Shown here one piece after another: positions 43,750 to 55,041 of a DNA stretch of 64,000 bases (within the stretch, counting starts at the first letter, position 1; the number at the start of each line of letters is the position of its first letter). The position numbers and the translations under genes were made by a program. Origin of the DNA: CAVSMC01 sp963728935 (GTDB taxonomy: Bacteria > Pseudomonadota > Gammaproteobacteria > Burkholderiales > Casimicrobiaceae); contig CAVSMC010000001.1 in NCBI GenBank assembly GCA_963728935.1, forward strand, positions 2,046,001-2,110,000. Direction: 5' to 3'. The notes beneath the pieces are model-generated. The model searched no databases. It was not told where the DNA came from and was given only the letters and a program-made list of their open reading frames with translations.

Positions 43750-44214
43750 TCAGCCGGTTTCCATCGCTCCGCTGCGTCTGTGGATCAAGCGCCGATGGCA
43801 CTCCCAGCACTTGCGCGTGGTGTCGATCATCTCGACCGTCGTCCCGTGGCAGCGGATGCAGTTCGCCTGCACGACGTCGCTGCCGTGCGCGGTCAGCTTG
43901 ATGTCCTCGCCGTAGAGTCCGGTGTACTGAAACGCGACGTCCTTCATGCCGTCGATCGACTTCCAGATGTAATGCAGAGCGAGGTTGTCGTTCGGCAAGT
44001 GGCATTCGACGCATTGCTTGCGCCGATGCGCGCCCGTGTGGAACCACGCCTCGTACTGCGCTTCCATCGTGTGGCAGCCGCCGCAGAAATCCGGCGCCTC
44101 GCTACGCGCAAGCACCTGCGGCGGACCGATCATCACGAACACGAGGACGAGCGCGGCCGCTGCCGCAACGAGGAGCAGCGAGCGCTTTCTTCGTAGCAAT
44201 GACGCGATGGGCAT
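43750..44214 (-). CDS. nrfH: Cytochrome c nitrite reductase quinol-dehydrogenase subunit
   Basis: NapC/NirT-family membrane tetraheme cytochrome passing electrons from menaquinol to NrfA. It has 154 residues from ATG 44214; a GTG at 44262 would add 16. One N-terminal membrane anchor (LLLVAAAAALVLVFVMIG) is followed by four heme motifs: CGGCH, CVECH, CIRCH and CWECH. It forms the pair nrfHA with a 52-base gap. Confidence 0.93.
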   Translation of the reverse strand: MPIASLLRRKRSLLLVAAAAALVLVFVMIGPPQVLARSEAPDFCGGCHTMEAQYEAWFHTGAHRRKQCVECHLPNDNLALHYIWKSIDGMKDVAFQYTGLYGEDIKLTAHGSDVVQANCIRCHGTTVEMIDTTRKCWECHRRLIHRRSGAMETG

Positions 44215-44369
44215 GGCGGCGGACTTCGATTGCCGTCGCAGTCCCGCGAAAGCGCGGCGCACGAAATTGACGCCGAGTGTGCGCCGCCGGTATGTGCACC
44301 GGATTGACGCATGTCAACGCGCGTTCCGCACTGCGACCGTGCGTCGCAGCGGGAAAGATCAGAGAATAT

Positions 44370-45683
44370 CTACGGGAGCATCTTGTCGATCACGACGGCG
44401 ATGCCGCTCGTGCCGACCTTCACCGGCGGCGAGAGGCCTTCGAGATCGCCGCTCTGCGGCATCGCCTGCCCCGACTTCGACACGCGCGCACCGACGACCA
44501 CCTCGGACTGGTTCGACAGCTTCATCTGCGGCGTCATCGCCATCGAATCGTCGAACGCGAACTTCGCCGGCAGATCCTTCGCCTGCATGCGCACGATCGC
44601 GAGCGGCATCTTCGGCCCTTGGACGGCGCGCGCAAAGACGAACACGGTGTCGCCCGGCGCGACCTTCGCCGCCACGTCCGCTGCGAGCTTCACTTCTCCG
44701 GTGAGCGTTGCGCCAGGCGATGCGGCGCCGGCCGCACCCGACTTCGTCGTATCCGCCGCCGCCCGGACCGATTGGTTCGCGTCGGTTTTCGCGTCACCCG
44801 CCGTCGCCGGCGAAGCTTGGGCGAGTGCGCTCTTGAGCCCGCCGAGCTCGCGTGCTTCCGCGATGCTCGCGTCGATCGACTGCGCAAGCTGCGAGTCGGC
44901 CGGCACCGACTTCTTCGTATTCTCCCAGTACCCGATCGCCGTCGCGTAGTCCTTGCGATTGAACGCGGCGGTGCCGGCGAGCGCGAGCGCCTTCCACTGC
45001 GTAGGATCGACCTTCAGCGCGCGCTCGATCAGCCCCTTCGCCTTGCCGTCGAGCGTGCCTTCGACCGCGGCGGTCGCGTCGGCGTAGTTGGCGAGGACCT
45101 CGGCGTTGTCGGGCATGAGCTGCGTCACGCGGGCGAACGCACGCGTCGCTTCGGACATGCGACCGAGCGAGTAGTAGCTTCGCGCGAGGATCAGCCAGCC
45201 CTCGGCATTGTCGGGCTCCTTCTCGAGACGCGCGGCGAGCTTCGCGACCATCTCCTCGACCTGCTGGCCGGAGAGCTCGTGCGAGGCGGGGTTCTGCGCC
45301 GTCTGCACCGCGGGATCGAACGCGTCGCGATTGCCGAGCCCGAAATAGATCGCCACTGCGGCAATCGGAATCACGCCTGCGAGCGCTACGGCGATCTTCG
45401 CGCCGCCGCGCAGCGGAACCGACGCGCTCTTCGGCGCCGGCGCCGCACGTGATTCCTCGATCACGCGCTGCTCGAGCTCACGGCGCGCGACGTCGTATTG
45501 CTCGCGCGCGATCAGCCCCGACGCGACGTCGCGGTCGAGCTCGCCCATCTGGTCGCGCAGGATCGCCACGTTCGACGCTTCGCGCACGATGTCCGGCGCC
45601 GTACGTCCGCGCATCAGCGGCCAGACGATCCAGGCGCACGCGATCGCCGCCATCAGCGCGGCAATGATGATGAAAACGGTCAC
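44370..45683 (-). CDS. ccmI: Cytochrome c maturation protein CcmI
   Basis: Apocytochrome chaperone of the heme-ligation step. It has 437 residues from a GTG at 45683 that overlaps the ccmH stop by four bases. Two N-terminal membrane segments (FIIIAALMAAIACAWIVWPL and IAVALAGVIPIAAVAIYFGL) flank a cytoplasmic loop. A periplasmic TPR region follows (AEGWLILARSYYSLGRMSEA). The C-terminal domain GDTVFVFARAVQGPKMPLAI is typical of CcmI/NrfG-like proteins. Confidence 0.92.
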   Translation of the reverse strand: MTVFIIIAALMAAIACAWIVWPLMRGRTAPDIVREASNVAILRDQMGELDRDVASGLIAREQYDVARRELEQRVIEESRAAPAPKSASVPLRGGAKIAVALAGVIPIAAVAIYFGLGNRDAFDPAVQTAQNPASHELSGQQVEEMVAKLAARLEKEPDNAEGWLILARSYYSLGRMSEATRAFARVTQLMPDNAEVLANYADATAAVEGTLDGKAKGLIERALKVDPTQWKALALAGTAAFNRKDYATAIGYWENTKKSVPADSQLAQSIDASIAEARELGGLKSALAQASPATAGDAKTDANQSVRAAADTTKSGAAGAASPGATLTGEVKLAADVAAKVAPGDTVFVFARAVQGPKMPLAIVRMQAKDLPAKFAFDDSMAMTPQMKLSNQSEVVVGARVSKSGQAMPQSGDLEGLSPPVKVGTSGIAVVIDKMLP

Positions 45684-46150
45684 GATTTGCTTTCCGTCGG
45701 GTCGGCCGCGAGGAGCCGCGCCGCGCGCTCGTGCTCGTCGTCGCTCAGAGGCGGCGGCTCCTGCACGGCGCGCCGCTTGCGCAGCACGCCGACCAGCACG
45801 CCGAATCCGGCGACGAGCAGCAGCGCCGGGCCCGCCCACAACAGCACGGTCGTTGCCTTGAGCGGCGGCCGGTACAAGACGAAATCGCCGTAGCGGCTGG
45901 TCATGAAGTCGATGATCTCCGCGTCGCTCTTACCGGCGGCGATCTGCTCGCGCACCTGCTTGCGCAGATCCTGGGCGAGCTCGGCGTTCGACTCGGCGAT
46001 CGTCTGGTTCTGGCAGACGAGGCAGCGAAGCTGTTCCTCGAGCTTGACCGCGCGAGATGCGTAGACCGCGTCCTTCTCGGTCGGCACCGCGTCGGCCGCG
46101 TGCGCAAGCGGTGCGAAGGCGACGAGCGCGATCAGCAACAACCGCGTCAT
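45680..46150 (-). CDS. ccmH: Cytochrome c maturation protein CcmH
   Basis: Membrane-anchored thiol protein of the heme-ligation complex that keeps apocytochrome CxxCH cysteines reduced. It has 156 residues with a signal peptide ending LAHAAD, the hallmark LRCLVCQNQTIAESNAELA, and a later membrane segment (TTVLLWAGPALLLVAGFGVL). The frame runs on upstream for about 1000 codons antisense-like across ccmF; only this part is real. It shares one base with the ccmG stop (TGATG). Confidence 0.94.
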   Translation of the reverse strand: MTRLLLIALVAFAPLAHAADAVPTEKDAVYASRAVKLEEQLRCLVCQNQTIAESNAELAQDLRKQVREQIAAGKSDAEIIDFMTSRYGDFVLYRPPLKATTVLLWAGPALLLVAGFGVLVGVLRKRRAVQEPPPLSDDEHERAARLLAADPTESKS

Positions 46151-46683
46151 CACGATTGCGCCTGCAGCTTGCGCACGAGCGGCAGGATCGTCTGCTCGAG
46201 CGCTTGCGCGGTGATCGGCCCGATCTGCTTGTAGCGAATGACGCCCTGCTTGTCGACGACGAACGTCTCCGGCACGCCGTAGACGCCGAAGTCGATGCCC
46301 ACACGGCCGTCGCGATCGACGACCGAGGTCGTGTACGGGTCGCCGTTCTGTGTGAGCCAACCCTTTCCAGCGACGGGCTCGTCCTTGTAGTTCAAGCCGA
46401 TGATCGGGACGATCTTCGCCTTGCCGAGCTCGACCAGCAGCGGATGCTCTTCGCGGCACGACACGCACCATGACGCCCACACGTTCAGCAGCCAGACCTG
46501 CCCCTTCATGTCGTCGGTGCCGAGTTGTTTTGCAGGTTGATGCAGCTCCGCGAGCTTGAACGCCGGCGCCGGCTTGTTGATCAGCGGCGACGGAATCTCG
46601 CGCGGGTCGCGCCAAAGCCCGACGAACAGGAACGCGGAAAGCGCGAGAAAGATCGCGAGCGGAATGAGCAACTTCTTGTTCAT
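46150..46683 (-). CDS. ccmG: Thiol:disulfide interchange protein CcmG/DsbE
   Basis: Membrane-tethered thioredoxin-fold reductant for CcmH and apocytochromes. It has 177 residues with an N-terminal anchor LLIPLAIFLALSAFLFVGLW, the active site WASWCVSCREEHP and the cis-Pro region YGVPETFVVDKQG. It lies nine bases after ccmF. Confidence 0.95.
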   Translation of the reverse strand: MNKKLLIPLAIFLALSAFLFVGLWRDPREIPSPLINKPAPAFKLAELHQPAKQLGTDDMKGQVWLLNVWASWCVSCREEHPLLVELGKAKIVPIIGLNYKDEPVAGKGWLTQNGDPYTTSVVDRDGRVGIDFGVYGVPETFVVDKQGVIRYKQIGPITAQALEQTILPLVRKLQAQS

Positions 46684-46692
46684 GCGCCGATC

Positions 46693-48684
46693 CTAGTCCG
46701 CCGCCTGCGCCGCAATTCCCGTCGTCATCGTCGCGCGCTGCGTGGCGTAGCGGTAGCGCCGATCGGACAACGCAAGCAAGCCGCCGATCGCCATCAGGAT
46801 GCAGCCGCACCAGATCCACGTGACGAACGGCTTGCGATAAACGCGCACGCTCCACGCGCCACCGTCGATCGGCTCGCCGAGCGACACATAGAGGTCGCCG
46901 GTCAGCCCGCTCGAGATCGCAGCCTCGGTCATCGGCATCTGGTTCGAGAAGTAATTGCGCTTTTCGGGGAAGAGCGTGATCTCGTGCTCGCCGTTTCGAC
47001 TGACGTCCACGATCCCACGTGCCGCGCGGTAGTTCGGTCCGGTGCGATCGGTGACGCCGTCGAAACGGAACGTGTAGCCGCTCACGGTGAGCGTGTCGCC
47101 GACGTTCATCTTGACGTCGCGCTCGGCCTGATAGCCGTTCACCAGCGTGACGCCCGTAATGAATACGGCCACGCCGAGGTGCGCGGTCACCATGCCCCAC
47201 CATCCGCGCGGCTGGCGCGCGAGCTGCGCCCGCATTTGCATTGTCGTGCCGCTGCGAGCGAGGCCGGCAATGCGATCGCGAACGATGACGACCGTCGACG
47301 CGACGATCCACAGCGCGAGCAGCAATCCGAACGACACGCCGATGCGAAACTCGCCGGCGGTGAGCGGAAGCAGCAGCGCCGTGGCGATCGCGACAACCGC
47401 CGCCCATTTCAAGCGCTGCGCTATCTCGGGCAGCGACGCCTGCTTCCAGCGCGCGAGCGGACCGATGCCCATCAGGAACACGAGCGGCGTCATCACCGGC
47501 ACGAACACGCTGTTGAAGTACGGCGGGCCGACCGAGATCTTGCCGAGGTTCAGCGCGTCGAGGAACAACGGGTAGAGGGTGCCGAGCAACACCGATCCGC
47601 ACGCGACCAGCAGCATCACGTTGTTCGCGAGCAGCGCGGACTCGCGCGACACGACGTCGAAACGCCCGCCGGCGCCGACTTTCGGCGCGCGCAGCGCAAA
47701 CAGCATGAGCGAGCCGCCGATCACGATGATCAGGAACGCGAGGATGAACACGCCGCGCCGCGGGTCGGTCGCGAACGCATGCACCGAGGTGAGGACGCCC
47801 GAGCGCACGAGGAAGGTGCCGAGCAGCGACAGCGAAAACGCGCAGATCGCGAGCAGCACCGTCCACGCCTTGAACGTGCCGCGCTTTTCGGTGACCGCGA
47901 GCGAGTGGATCAGCGCAGTGCCGACGAGCCACGGCATGAACGACGCGTTTTCGACCGGATCCCAGAACCACCAGCCGCCCCAGCCCAGTTCGTAGTACGC
48001 CCACCAGCTTCCGAGCATGATGCCCACGGTGAGGAAGCACCACGCGAGCGTGGTCCACGGCCGCGACCAGCGCGCCCACGTCGCGTCGAGCCGGCCTCCG
48101 ATCAGCGCGGCGATCGAGAACGCGAACGCGACCGAAAAGCCGACGTAGCCCATGTACAGCATCGGCGGGTGGATCACCATGCCGGGGTCCTGCAGCAGCG
48201 GATTCAAGTCGCGGCCGTCGGCTGCGGCGGGGAACAGGCGGTCGAACGGATTCGACGTGAGCAGCAGGAAGAGCAGAAAGCCGACCGATACGAGGCCCAT
48301 CACGCCGAGCACGCGCGCGATCATTTCCTGCGGCAGATGCTTGCTGCGGATCGACACCGCGAGCGTCCACATGCTTAGCATGAACACCCACAGCAGGATC
48401 GACCCTTCGTGCGAGCCCCACGTTGCGGCGAACCGGTACTGGATCGGGAGCTGCGAGTTCGAATTGGTCGCGACGTTCAGCACGGAAAAGTCGTTGCTGA
48501 CGAACGAGTACGCGAGGCACAACCACGCGAACGCGACGAACATCGCTTGTCCCTGCGCCGCGGGCCGCGCGAGCGCGGTCCAGGCCGGAATGCGCCGCGC
48601 GGCGCCGATCAGCGGCAACGTGCCTTGCACCGTCGCGAGCAGCAGCGCGAGGATCAACGCGAAATGACCGAGCTCGGGAATCAT
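46693..48684 (-). CDS. ccmF: Heme lyase CcmF
   Basis: Large polytopic membrane protein (663 residues) that transfers heme from CcmE to apocytochrome c. The tryptophan-rich WWD motif GWGGWWFWDPVENASFMPWL is present, along with conserved His regions such as MVIHPPMLYMGYVGFSVAFA. It lies nine bases after ccmE in the canonical operon order. Confidence 0.97.
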   Translation of the reverse strand: MIPELGHFALILALLLATVQGTLPLIGAARRIPAWTALARPAAQGQAMFVAFAWLCLAYSFVSNDFSVLNVATNSNSQLPIQYRFAATWGSHEGSILLWVFMLSMWTLAVSIRSKHLPQEMIARVLGVMGLVSVGFLLFLLLTSNPFDRLFPAAADGRDLNPLLQDPGMVIHPPMLYMGYVGFSVAFAFSIAALIGGRLDATWARWSRPWTTLAWCFLTVGIMLGSWWAYYELGWGGWWFWDPVENASFMPWLVGTALIHSLAVTEKRGTFKAWTVLLAICAFSLSLLGTFLVRSGVLTSVHAFATDPRRGVFILAFLIIVIGGSLMLFALRAPKVGAGGRFDVVSRESALLANNVMLLVACGSVLLGTLYPLFLDALNLGKISVGPPYFNSVFVPVMTPLVFLMGIGPLARWKQASLPEIAQRLKWAAVVAIATALLLPLTAGEFRIGVSFGLLLALWIVASTVVIVRDRIAGLARSGTTMQMRAQLARQPRGWWGMVTAHLGVAVFITGVTLVNGYQAERDVKMNVGDTLTVSGYTFRFDGVTDRTGPNYRAARGIVDVSRNGEHEITLFPEKRNYFSNQMPMTEAAISSGLTGDLYVSLGEPIDGGAWSVRVYRKPFVTWIWCGCILMAIGGLLALSDRRYRYATQRATMTTGIAAQAAD

Positions 48685-48693
48685 CGTGGCGTC

Positions 48694-49158
48694 CTAGTAT
48701 TTGAGCGTTTTCGCCGCTCGTTCCGCGGCGTTCTTGCCGTGCGCGTCGGCGACCGCGGCAGCGGCTTCCGGCGGCATGTAGTTCTCGTCGTGCTTCGCGA
48801 GCACTTCGGTGGCCTTGAAGACGCCGTCGGGCCCGATCGCACCCTGCGCGACCACGCCTTTGCCTTCCTTGAACAGGTCCGGAAGGATGCCCTTGTACAC
48901 GACGGGGATCGTCTTCGCGGTGTCGGTGACGTTGAAATGCACGGTGAGCCCGTCGTTGTCGCGCTTGAGACTCTTGTCCACGACGAGGCCGCCGATGCGA
49001 AACGCGCGTCCGTGCGGCGCCTCGTTGGCGGCGACTTGCGACGGCGTGAAGAAGAAGACGAGATTCGACTGGAACGCGTTGAGCACCAGCGCTACGGCGG
49101 CGGCGATCACCGCCACGCCGCCGGCGATCCATGCGAATCTGCGATGACGCGCTTTCAT
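48694..49158 (-). CDS. ccmE: Heme chaperone CcmE
   Basis: Periplasmic membrane-anchored heme carrier of 154 residues. The N-terminal anchor IAGGVAVIAAAVALVLNAF precedes an OB-fold. The covalent heme-binding His is H123 in VLAKHDENYMPPE. Its start overlaps ccmD by four bases. Confidence 0.96.
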   Translation of the reverse strand: MKARHRRFAWIAGGVAVIAAAVALVLNAFQSNLVFFFTPSQVAANEAPHGRAFRIGGLVVDKSLKRDNDGLTVHFNVTDTAKTIPVVYKGILPDLFKEGKGVVAQGAIGPDGVFKATEVLAKHDENYMPPEAAAAVADAHGKNAAERAAKTLKY

Positions 49159-49346
49159 TTCGATTCTCCTGCCGGCTCGAACGCCGGCATCTCTTTCGTG
49201 TCGGGACCGGACAACGACGCTTCCTCGATCGCCGTCTGGCGGCGCGAGCGCAGCGTGACGAGCTCGATCACGATGACGAGCGCGGTGACGCCGTACGCCG
49301 TCCAGACGTAGAAGCCGTAGCCGCCCATTGCGAAAAATTCAATCAT
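49155..49346 (-). CDS. ccmD: Heme exporter accessory protein CcmD
   Basis: Small single-pass membrane protein of 63 residues that helps release holo-CcmE from CcmABC. It begins MIEFFAMGGYGFYVWTAYGV, the typical CcmD pattern, then one membrane segment and a charged basic stretch (LRSRRQTAIEE). It is separated from ccmC by a 131-base insert with the inverted repeat array. Confidence 0.93.
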   Translation of the reverse strand: MIEFFAMGGYGFYVWTAYGVTALVIVIELVTLRSRRQTAIEEASLSGPDTKEMPAFEPAGESK

Positions 49347-49362
49347 CCGTTCGTTATCCCCC

Positions 49363-49475
49363 GGAAATTAGGGTCAGACTCCACTTTCGCGCACGGAAAT
49401 TAGGGTCAGACTCCACTTTCGCAAAAGTCGAGTCTGACCCCAATTTCCGGAAAGTGGAGTCTGACCCTCATTTCG
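49363..49475. repeat. Four-unit inverted repeat array (GGGTCAGACTCCACTTT type), locus 2
   Basis: Two forward units (49363-49390, 49395-49422) and two reverse-complement units (49421-49449, 49447-49475) stand with almost no spacer. They share the core GGGTCAGACTCCACTTT with the array at 22695-22864. The array ends two bases from the ccmC stop and lies inside the ccm operon, where it can fold into a long hairpin in the transcript. Confidence 0.85.
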
Positions 49476-49477
49476 GC

Positions 49478-50209
49478 TCACGCGATCGCCTCCTTCACCC
49501 ACAAGCTGCCGCGCTCGCGCTCGATCATGATGGCGCGAACGCGGGCAAGCGACACGGCGATCGTGTACGCCCACGCGGCGAGCGCCATGACCAGCATGCC
49601 GGTCAGCATGATCGACGCCATCTTCGGCGACGACGTCAGCGACACCGACGCGCCCTGGTGCAGCGTGTTCCACCACTTGACCGAGAAGTAGATGATCGGA
49701 ATGTTGACCGCGCCGACGAGCGAGAGCACTGCGGTCGCCTTGTCGGCGCGGCGCGGATCGTCGATCGCATGCCGCAGCGCGATGATGCCGAGATAGAGGA
49801 AGAGCAGGATCAGCTCGGAGGTCATCCGCGCATCCCACGCCCAGTACGTGCCCCATGTCGGCCGGCCCCACAGCGATCCGGTCAACAGCGCGATGAACGT
49901 CATCAGCGCGCCGGTCGGCGCGAGCGACTGCGCCATCATCGCGGAGAGCTTCGTGTTGAAGCCCAGCGCGAGCGCGCTCCAGAACGCCATCACGAGGTAG
50001 ATGAACATGCTCATCCACGCCGCCGGCACGTGGATGAAGATGATCCGATACGCCTCTCCCTGCTGGAAATCGGTCGGCGCGATGGACAGCCCGATGTACA
50101 GGCCGACCGCGGCGAGCACCGCGGCGATGCCCGCGGCCCACGGAATCATCTTTCCGGCGACCGGATAGAACGTCGCGGGCGAAGCGTACTTGAACCAGTT
50201 GAGCGTCAT
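49478..50209 (-). CDS. ccmC: Heme ABC transporter permease CcmC
   Basis: Polytopic membrane protein (243 residues) that loads heme onto CcmE. The start MTLNWFKYASPATFYPVAGK is chosen over an upstream ATG lying in the intergenic repeat. The WWD-type motif WGTYWAWDARMTSELILLFL and the His regions IIFIHVPAAWMSM and AIDDPRR are present. It sits between ccmB and ccmD. Confidence 0.96.
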   Translation of the reverse strand: MTLNWFKYASPATFYPVAGKMIPWAAGIAAVLAAVGLYIGLSIAPTDFQQGEAYRIIFIHVPAAWMSMFIYLVMAFWSALALGFNTKLSAMMAQSLAPTGALMTFIALLTGSLWGRPTWGTYWAWDARMTSELILLFLYLGIIALRHAIDDPRRADKATAVLSLVGAVNIPIIYFSVKWWNTLHQGASVSLTSSPKMASIMLTGMLVMALAAWAYTIAVSLARVRAIMIERERGSLWVKEAIA

Positions 50210-50216
50210 GTCAGTC

Positions 50217-50280
50217 CCGCCGGGCCGCCCCAAGGGACTGACTGCCCCCCGTGGGGGTAGCGAGCGAAGCGAGGTAGGTT
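50217..50280. repeat. GC-rich palindromic element between ccmC and ccmB
   Basis: The 87-base gap holds a GGCCGCCCCAAGGGACTGAC segment followed by a hairpin CCCCC (50245-50249) / GGGGG (50253-50257) and a GAGCGAAGCGAG stretch. It looks like a dispersed Burkholderiales-type intergenic palindrome; no second copy was found in the window. Confidence 0.45.
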
Positions 50281-50296
50281 AGGGCGTATGTCATCT

Positions 50297-51025
50297 CTAA
50301 TCCAGTGCGATGCGCACGGCCGCGGCCGCCGCGAAAGGTGCTCCGACGATCGCGATCAGCAATCCCGCGCCGAGCAGCGAAAAGTTCGCGCCCGCGCCGA
50401 GCCCGAAACGCGCCGCGTCTACCGCGCCGGCGCCGAAGATCAGCACCGGCACGTACAGCGGCAGGATCAACAGCGCGAGCAGGCTTCCGCCCGCACGCAG
50501 TCCCAAGGTCAGCGCCGCGCCGATCGCACCCAACAGCGACAGTATCGGCGTTCCGATCAGCAGCGCGAGCGCGAGCACCCCGAGCGACTCGGCGTCCATC
50601 TGGTACTGCACGCCGAGCAGCGGCGCCAACACGGCGACCGGCAGCCCGGTCGTCAGCCAATGCGCCGCTATTTTACCGGACACCAGAGCGGCGAGCGGCG
50701 ACGGCGACAGCGCGATTTGCTCGAGCGTACCGTCGGCGTAATCGGCGGCAAAGAGCCGCGGCATCGACAGCAGCGACGCGAGCAACGCCGCGACCCACAG
50801 CACGCCCGGACCCATCGTCACGAGCAGTGTCTTTTCAGGGGTGGTCGCGAGCGGAAACAGCGCGACGACGATCACGTAGAACAGCAACTGCACGCCGAGC
50901 TCGGCGCGCGAGCGCAGCGCGAGCTTCAGGTCGCGCACCAAGGCCCACCGGAAGCCCGGCACGATCGACGCGCTCGCGTCGATCGCGGGCGCGGCCGGTT
51001 CGGCGGTGGTTGCCATGGCGTCCAT
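50297..51025 (-). CDS. ccmB: Heme exporter permease CcmB
   Basis: Membrane subunit of the CcmAB ABC complex, which uses ATP to release holo-CcmE. It has 242 residues with six hydrophobic segments. Typical blocks are LALRSRAELGVQLLFYVIVV, ADYADGTLEQIALSPSPLAA and LGLRAGGSLLALLILPLYVP. It directly abuts the ccmA stop. Confidence 0.95.
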   Translation of the reverse strand: MDAMATTAEPAAPAIDASASIVPGFRWALVRDLKLALRSRAELGVQLLFYVIVVALFPLATTPEKTLLVTMGPGVLWVAALLASLLSMPRLFAADYADGTLEQIALSPSPLAALVSGKIAAHWLTTGLPVAVLAPLLGVQYQMDAESLGVLALALLIGTPILSLLGAIGAALTLGLRAGGSLLALLILPLYVPVLIFGAGAVDAARFGLGAGANFSLLGAGLLIAIVGAPFAAAAAVRIALD

Positions 51026-51640
51026 TCAGGCGAGCGCGAGCGAGCGGACGCGCGTTTCGGGGAGCCCCAGCGGCGCGTGCGTGGCAGCCACCGCAACGCC
51101 ACCGGATTCGAGATGCCGCTTGACCATGTCGGCGAGAAACGCGCAGCCGGCCGAGTCGAGCGCGGTGACCGGCTCGTCGAGGATCCACAGCGGGCGCTCG
51201 AGCAGCGACAGCCGCGCAAGGCCGATGCGCCGCCGCTGCCCCTGCGACAGTACGCGCGCCGGAAGCCTGCGCTGGCGACCGAGCGCGACGGCGTCGAGCG
51301 CGGCCTCCAATGTCTTCTTGTCCGGATTTTCACCGGCCAACGCCATCAGCGACTCGAGGTTCTCCTCGGCGGTGAGCTCATCCTTGAGCGCGGGCAGGTG
51401 GCCGGCGAACGCGAGGATCGCCCGCAGCGCCGACGCGAACGGCGCCATCGCCGCGCCGTTCCAGCGGACTTCGCCGTCGGCAGGCGCCGACAGTCCCGCG
51501 AGCATCCGCAGCAGCGTCGTCTTGCCGGTGCCGTTGGCGCCCGTGACGACCAACGCATGACCGCTTTCGACGCGGAACGAAAGTCCCGTGAAGAGCAGGG
51601 CGAATCCGCGGCGGGCGGCGAGGTCGTGGGCTTCGAGCAT
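51026..51640 (-). CDS. ccmA: Cytochrome c biogenesis ATP-binding protein CcmA
   Basis: ATPase of the CcmAB complex, 204 residues. Walker A GANGTGKTTLLRML, signature LSQGQRRRIGLARLSL and Walker B LWILDEPVTALD are present. It is the first gene of the minus-strand ccm operon, divergent from maeB across a 173-base gap. Confidence 0.96.
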   Translation of the reverse strand: MLEAHDLAARRGFALLFTGLSFRVESGHALVVTGANGTGKTTLLRMLAGLSAPADGEVRWNGAAMAPFASALRAILAFAGHLPALKDELTAEENLESLMALAGENPDKKTLEAALDAVALGRQRRLPARVLSQGQRRRIGLARLSLLERPLWILDEPVTALDSAGCAFLADMVKRHLESGGVAVAATHAPLGLPETRVRSLALA

Positions 51641-51694
51641 TGCCTGGAGGCCAAACCGCCGGGAATGGGCGATTTCGCCGCAAAAACATAGGGG

Positions 51695-51700
51695 ATTATA
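51695..51700 (-). promoter_or_regulatory. Candidate -10 box of the ccm operon
   Basis: A perfect TATAAT on the minus strand about 55 bases upstream of ccmA in the divergent ccmA/maeB gap. No good -35 was found at 16-18 bases (AAGGTT at 17), so an activator may be needed if this is used. Confidence 0.35.
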
Positions 51701-51813
51701 GCCACTGCCCCCGTTACAACCTTGCGTGCGGTCAAGGGAACCCGCCCGCCGGGCAGGCGCAAAACGAGCGGCGTATCATTCACCCTCCCTCCGCTCTTCC
51801 GAACCAGATTCCC

Positions 51814-54105
<2,292 letters not shown>

Positions 54106-54172
54106 TCGCCGCAGCGGCGACTGGGCGCGATCCGCTTCGCACCCGCACCCGACCTCGACGTCAGGCCGTGGC

Positions 54173-54901
54173 ATGACCTATTGCGTCGGCGTGCTGCTCG
54201 ATCAAGGGATGGTGTTCGCGTCCGACTCGCGCACCAACGCCGGGCTCGACAACGTGCTGACGTTCTGCAAGATGTCCGTGTTCGAGCGTAAGGGCGATCG
54301 CGTCGTCGTAATGCTGAGCTCCGGCAACCTCGCCGGAACGCAGGCGGTCATCAGCATCCTGAAGGAGCGCAGCGAGGCGGGCGATGGGTCGCCGAACATC
54401 TGGTCGGCGCGCACGATGTTCGACGTCGTCACGTGCGTTTCCGACGCGATGCGTGCGGTCGAGCAGCGCGACGGCCCGTATCTCGCGGACAGCGGCATCA
54501 GCTTCAATGCGTCGCTGATCGTCGGCGGGCAGCTTCGCGGCGAGCCGATGCGACTGTTCCGCACCTACGCCGAGGGCAACTTCATCGAGGCCGGCGACGA
54601 CACGCCTTTCCTGCAGACCGGCGAGGTGAAGTACGGCAAGGCGATCATCGATCGCGTCATCACCCGCACGACGCCGCTCGCCGACGCGGCGAAATGCGTG
54701 CTGGTGTCGTTCGACTCGACGATGCGCAGCAACATCTCGGTGGGCATGCCGATCGATCTGGTGTGCTACGAACGCGATGCGCTCGAGGTGACGATGCGCC
54801 GGCGCTTCCAGCACCACGACGCGTACTTCGACGCACTGAGCAAGGCGTGGAGCGAAGGAACGCGCGAGGTCTTTTCGAGGCTGCCTCGCTTGCAGTGGTG
54901 A
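54173..54901 (+). CDS. Anbu proteasome-like peptidase
   Basis: Ntn-hydrolase of the Anbu (ancestral beta subunit, HslV-related) family. It has 242 residues beginning MTYCVGVLLDQGMVFASDSR; Thr2 becomes the N-terminal nucleophile after Met removal. Family blocks SFDSTMRSNISVGMPIDL and LRFQ-like end regions are present. Anbu genes commonly associate with transglutaminase-like, alpha-E and ATP-grasp genes. Here a transglutaminase-like gene lies at 59423 but the others are not seen. It starts 67 bases after maeB. Confidence 0.9.
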   Translation: MTYCVGVLLDQGMVFASDSRTNAGLDNVLTFCKMSVFERKGDRVVVMLSSGNLAGTQAVISILKERSEAGDGSPNIWSARTMFDVVTCVSDAMRAVEQRDGPYLADSGISFNASLIVGGQLRGEPMRLFRTYAEGNFIEAGDDTPFLQTGEVKYGKAIIDRVITRTTPLADAAKCVLVSFDSTMRSNISVGMPIDLVCYERDALEVTMRRRFQHHDAYFDALSKAWSEGTREVFSRLPRLQW

Positions 54902-55041
54902 CCGCGCTGGTCGCAATTCGATCTGTCAAATAGTGTTCGATCAAGCGCGTGCCCGTTTAGCTTACGACCGAGTTCGGATCCTGAGCGACCATCCGGCTTG
55001 AGGAACACCGGACGTTGGCGTTCCGGTTCTCGCAAAGCCTC

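Noticed and set aside
46151..49132. Apparent 1150-codon frame reaching ccmH
   Set aside because: Only the last 156 codons match CcmH; the rest is an out-of-frame reading of ccmG, ccmF and ccmE.
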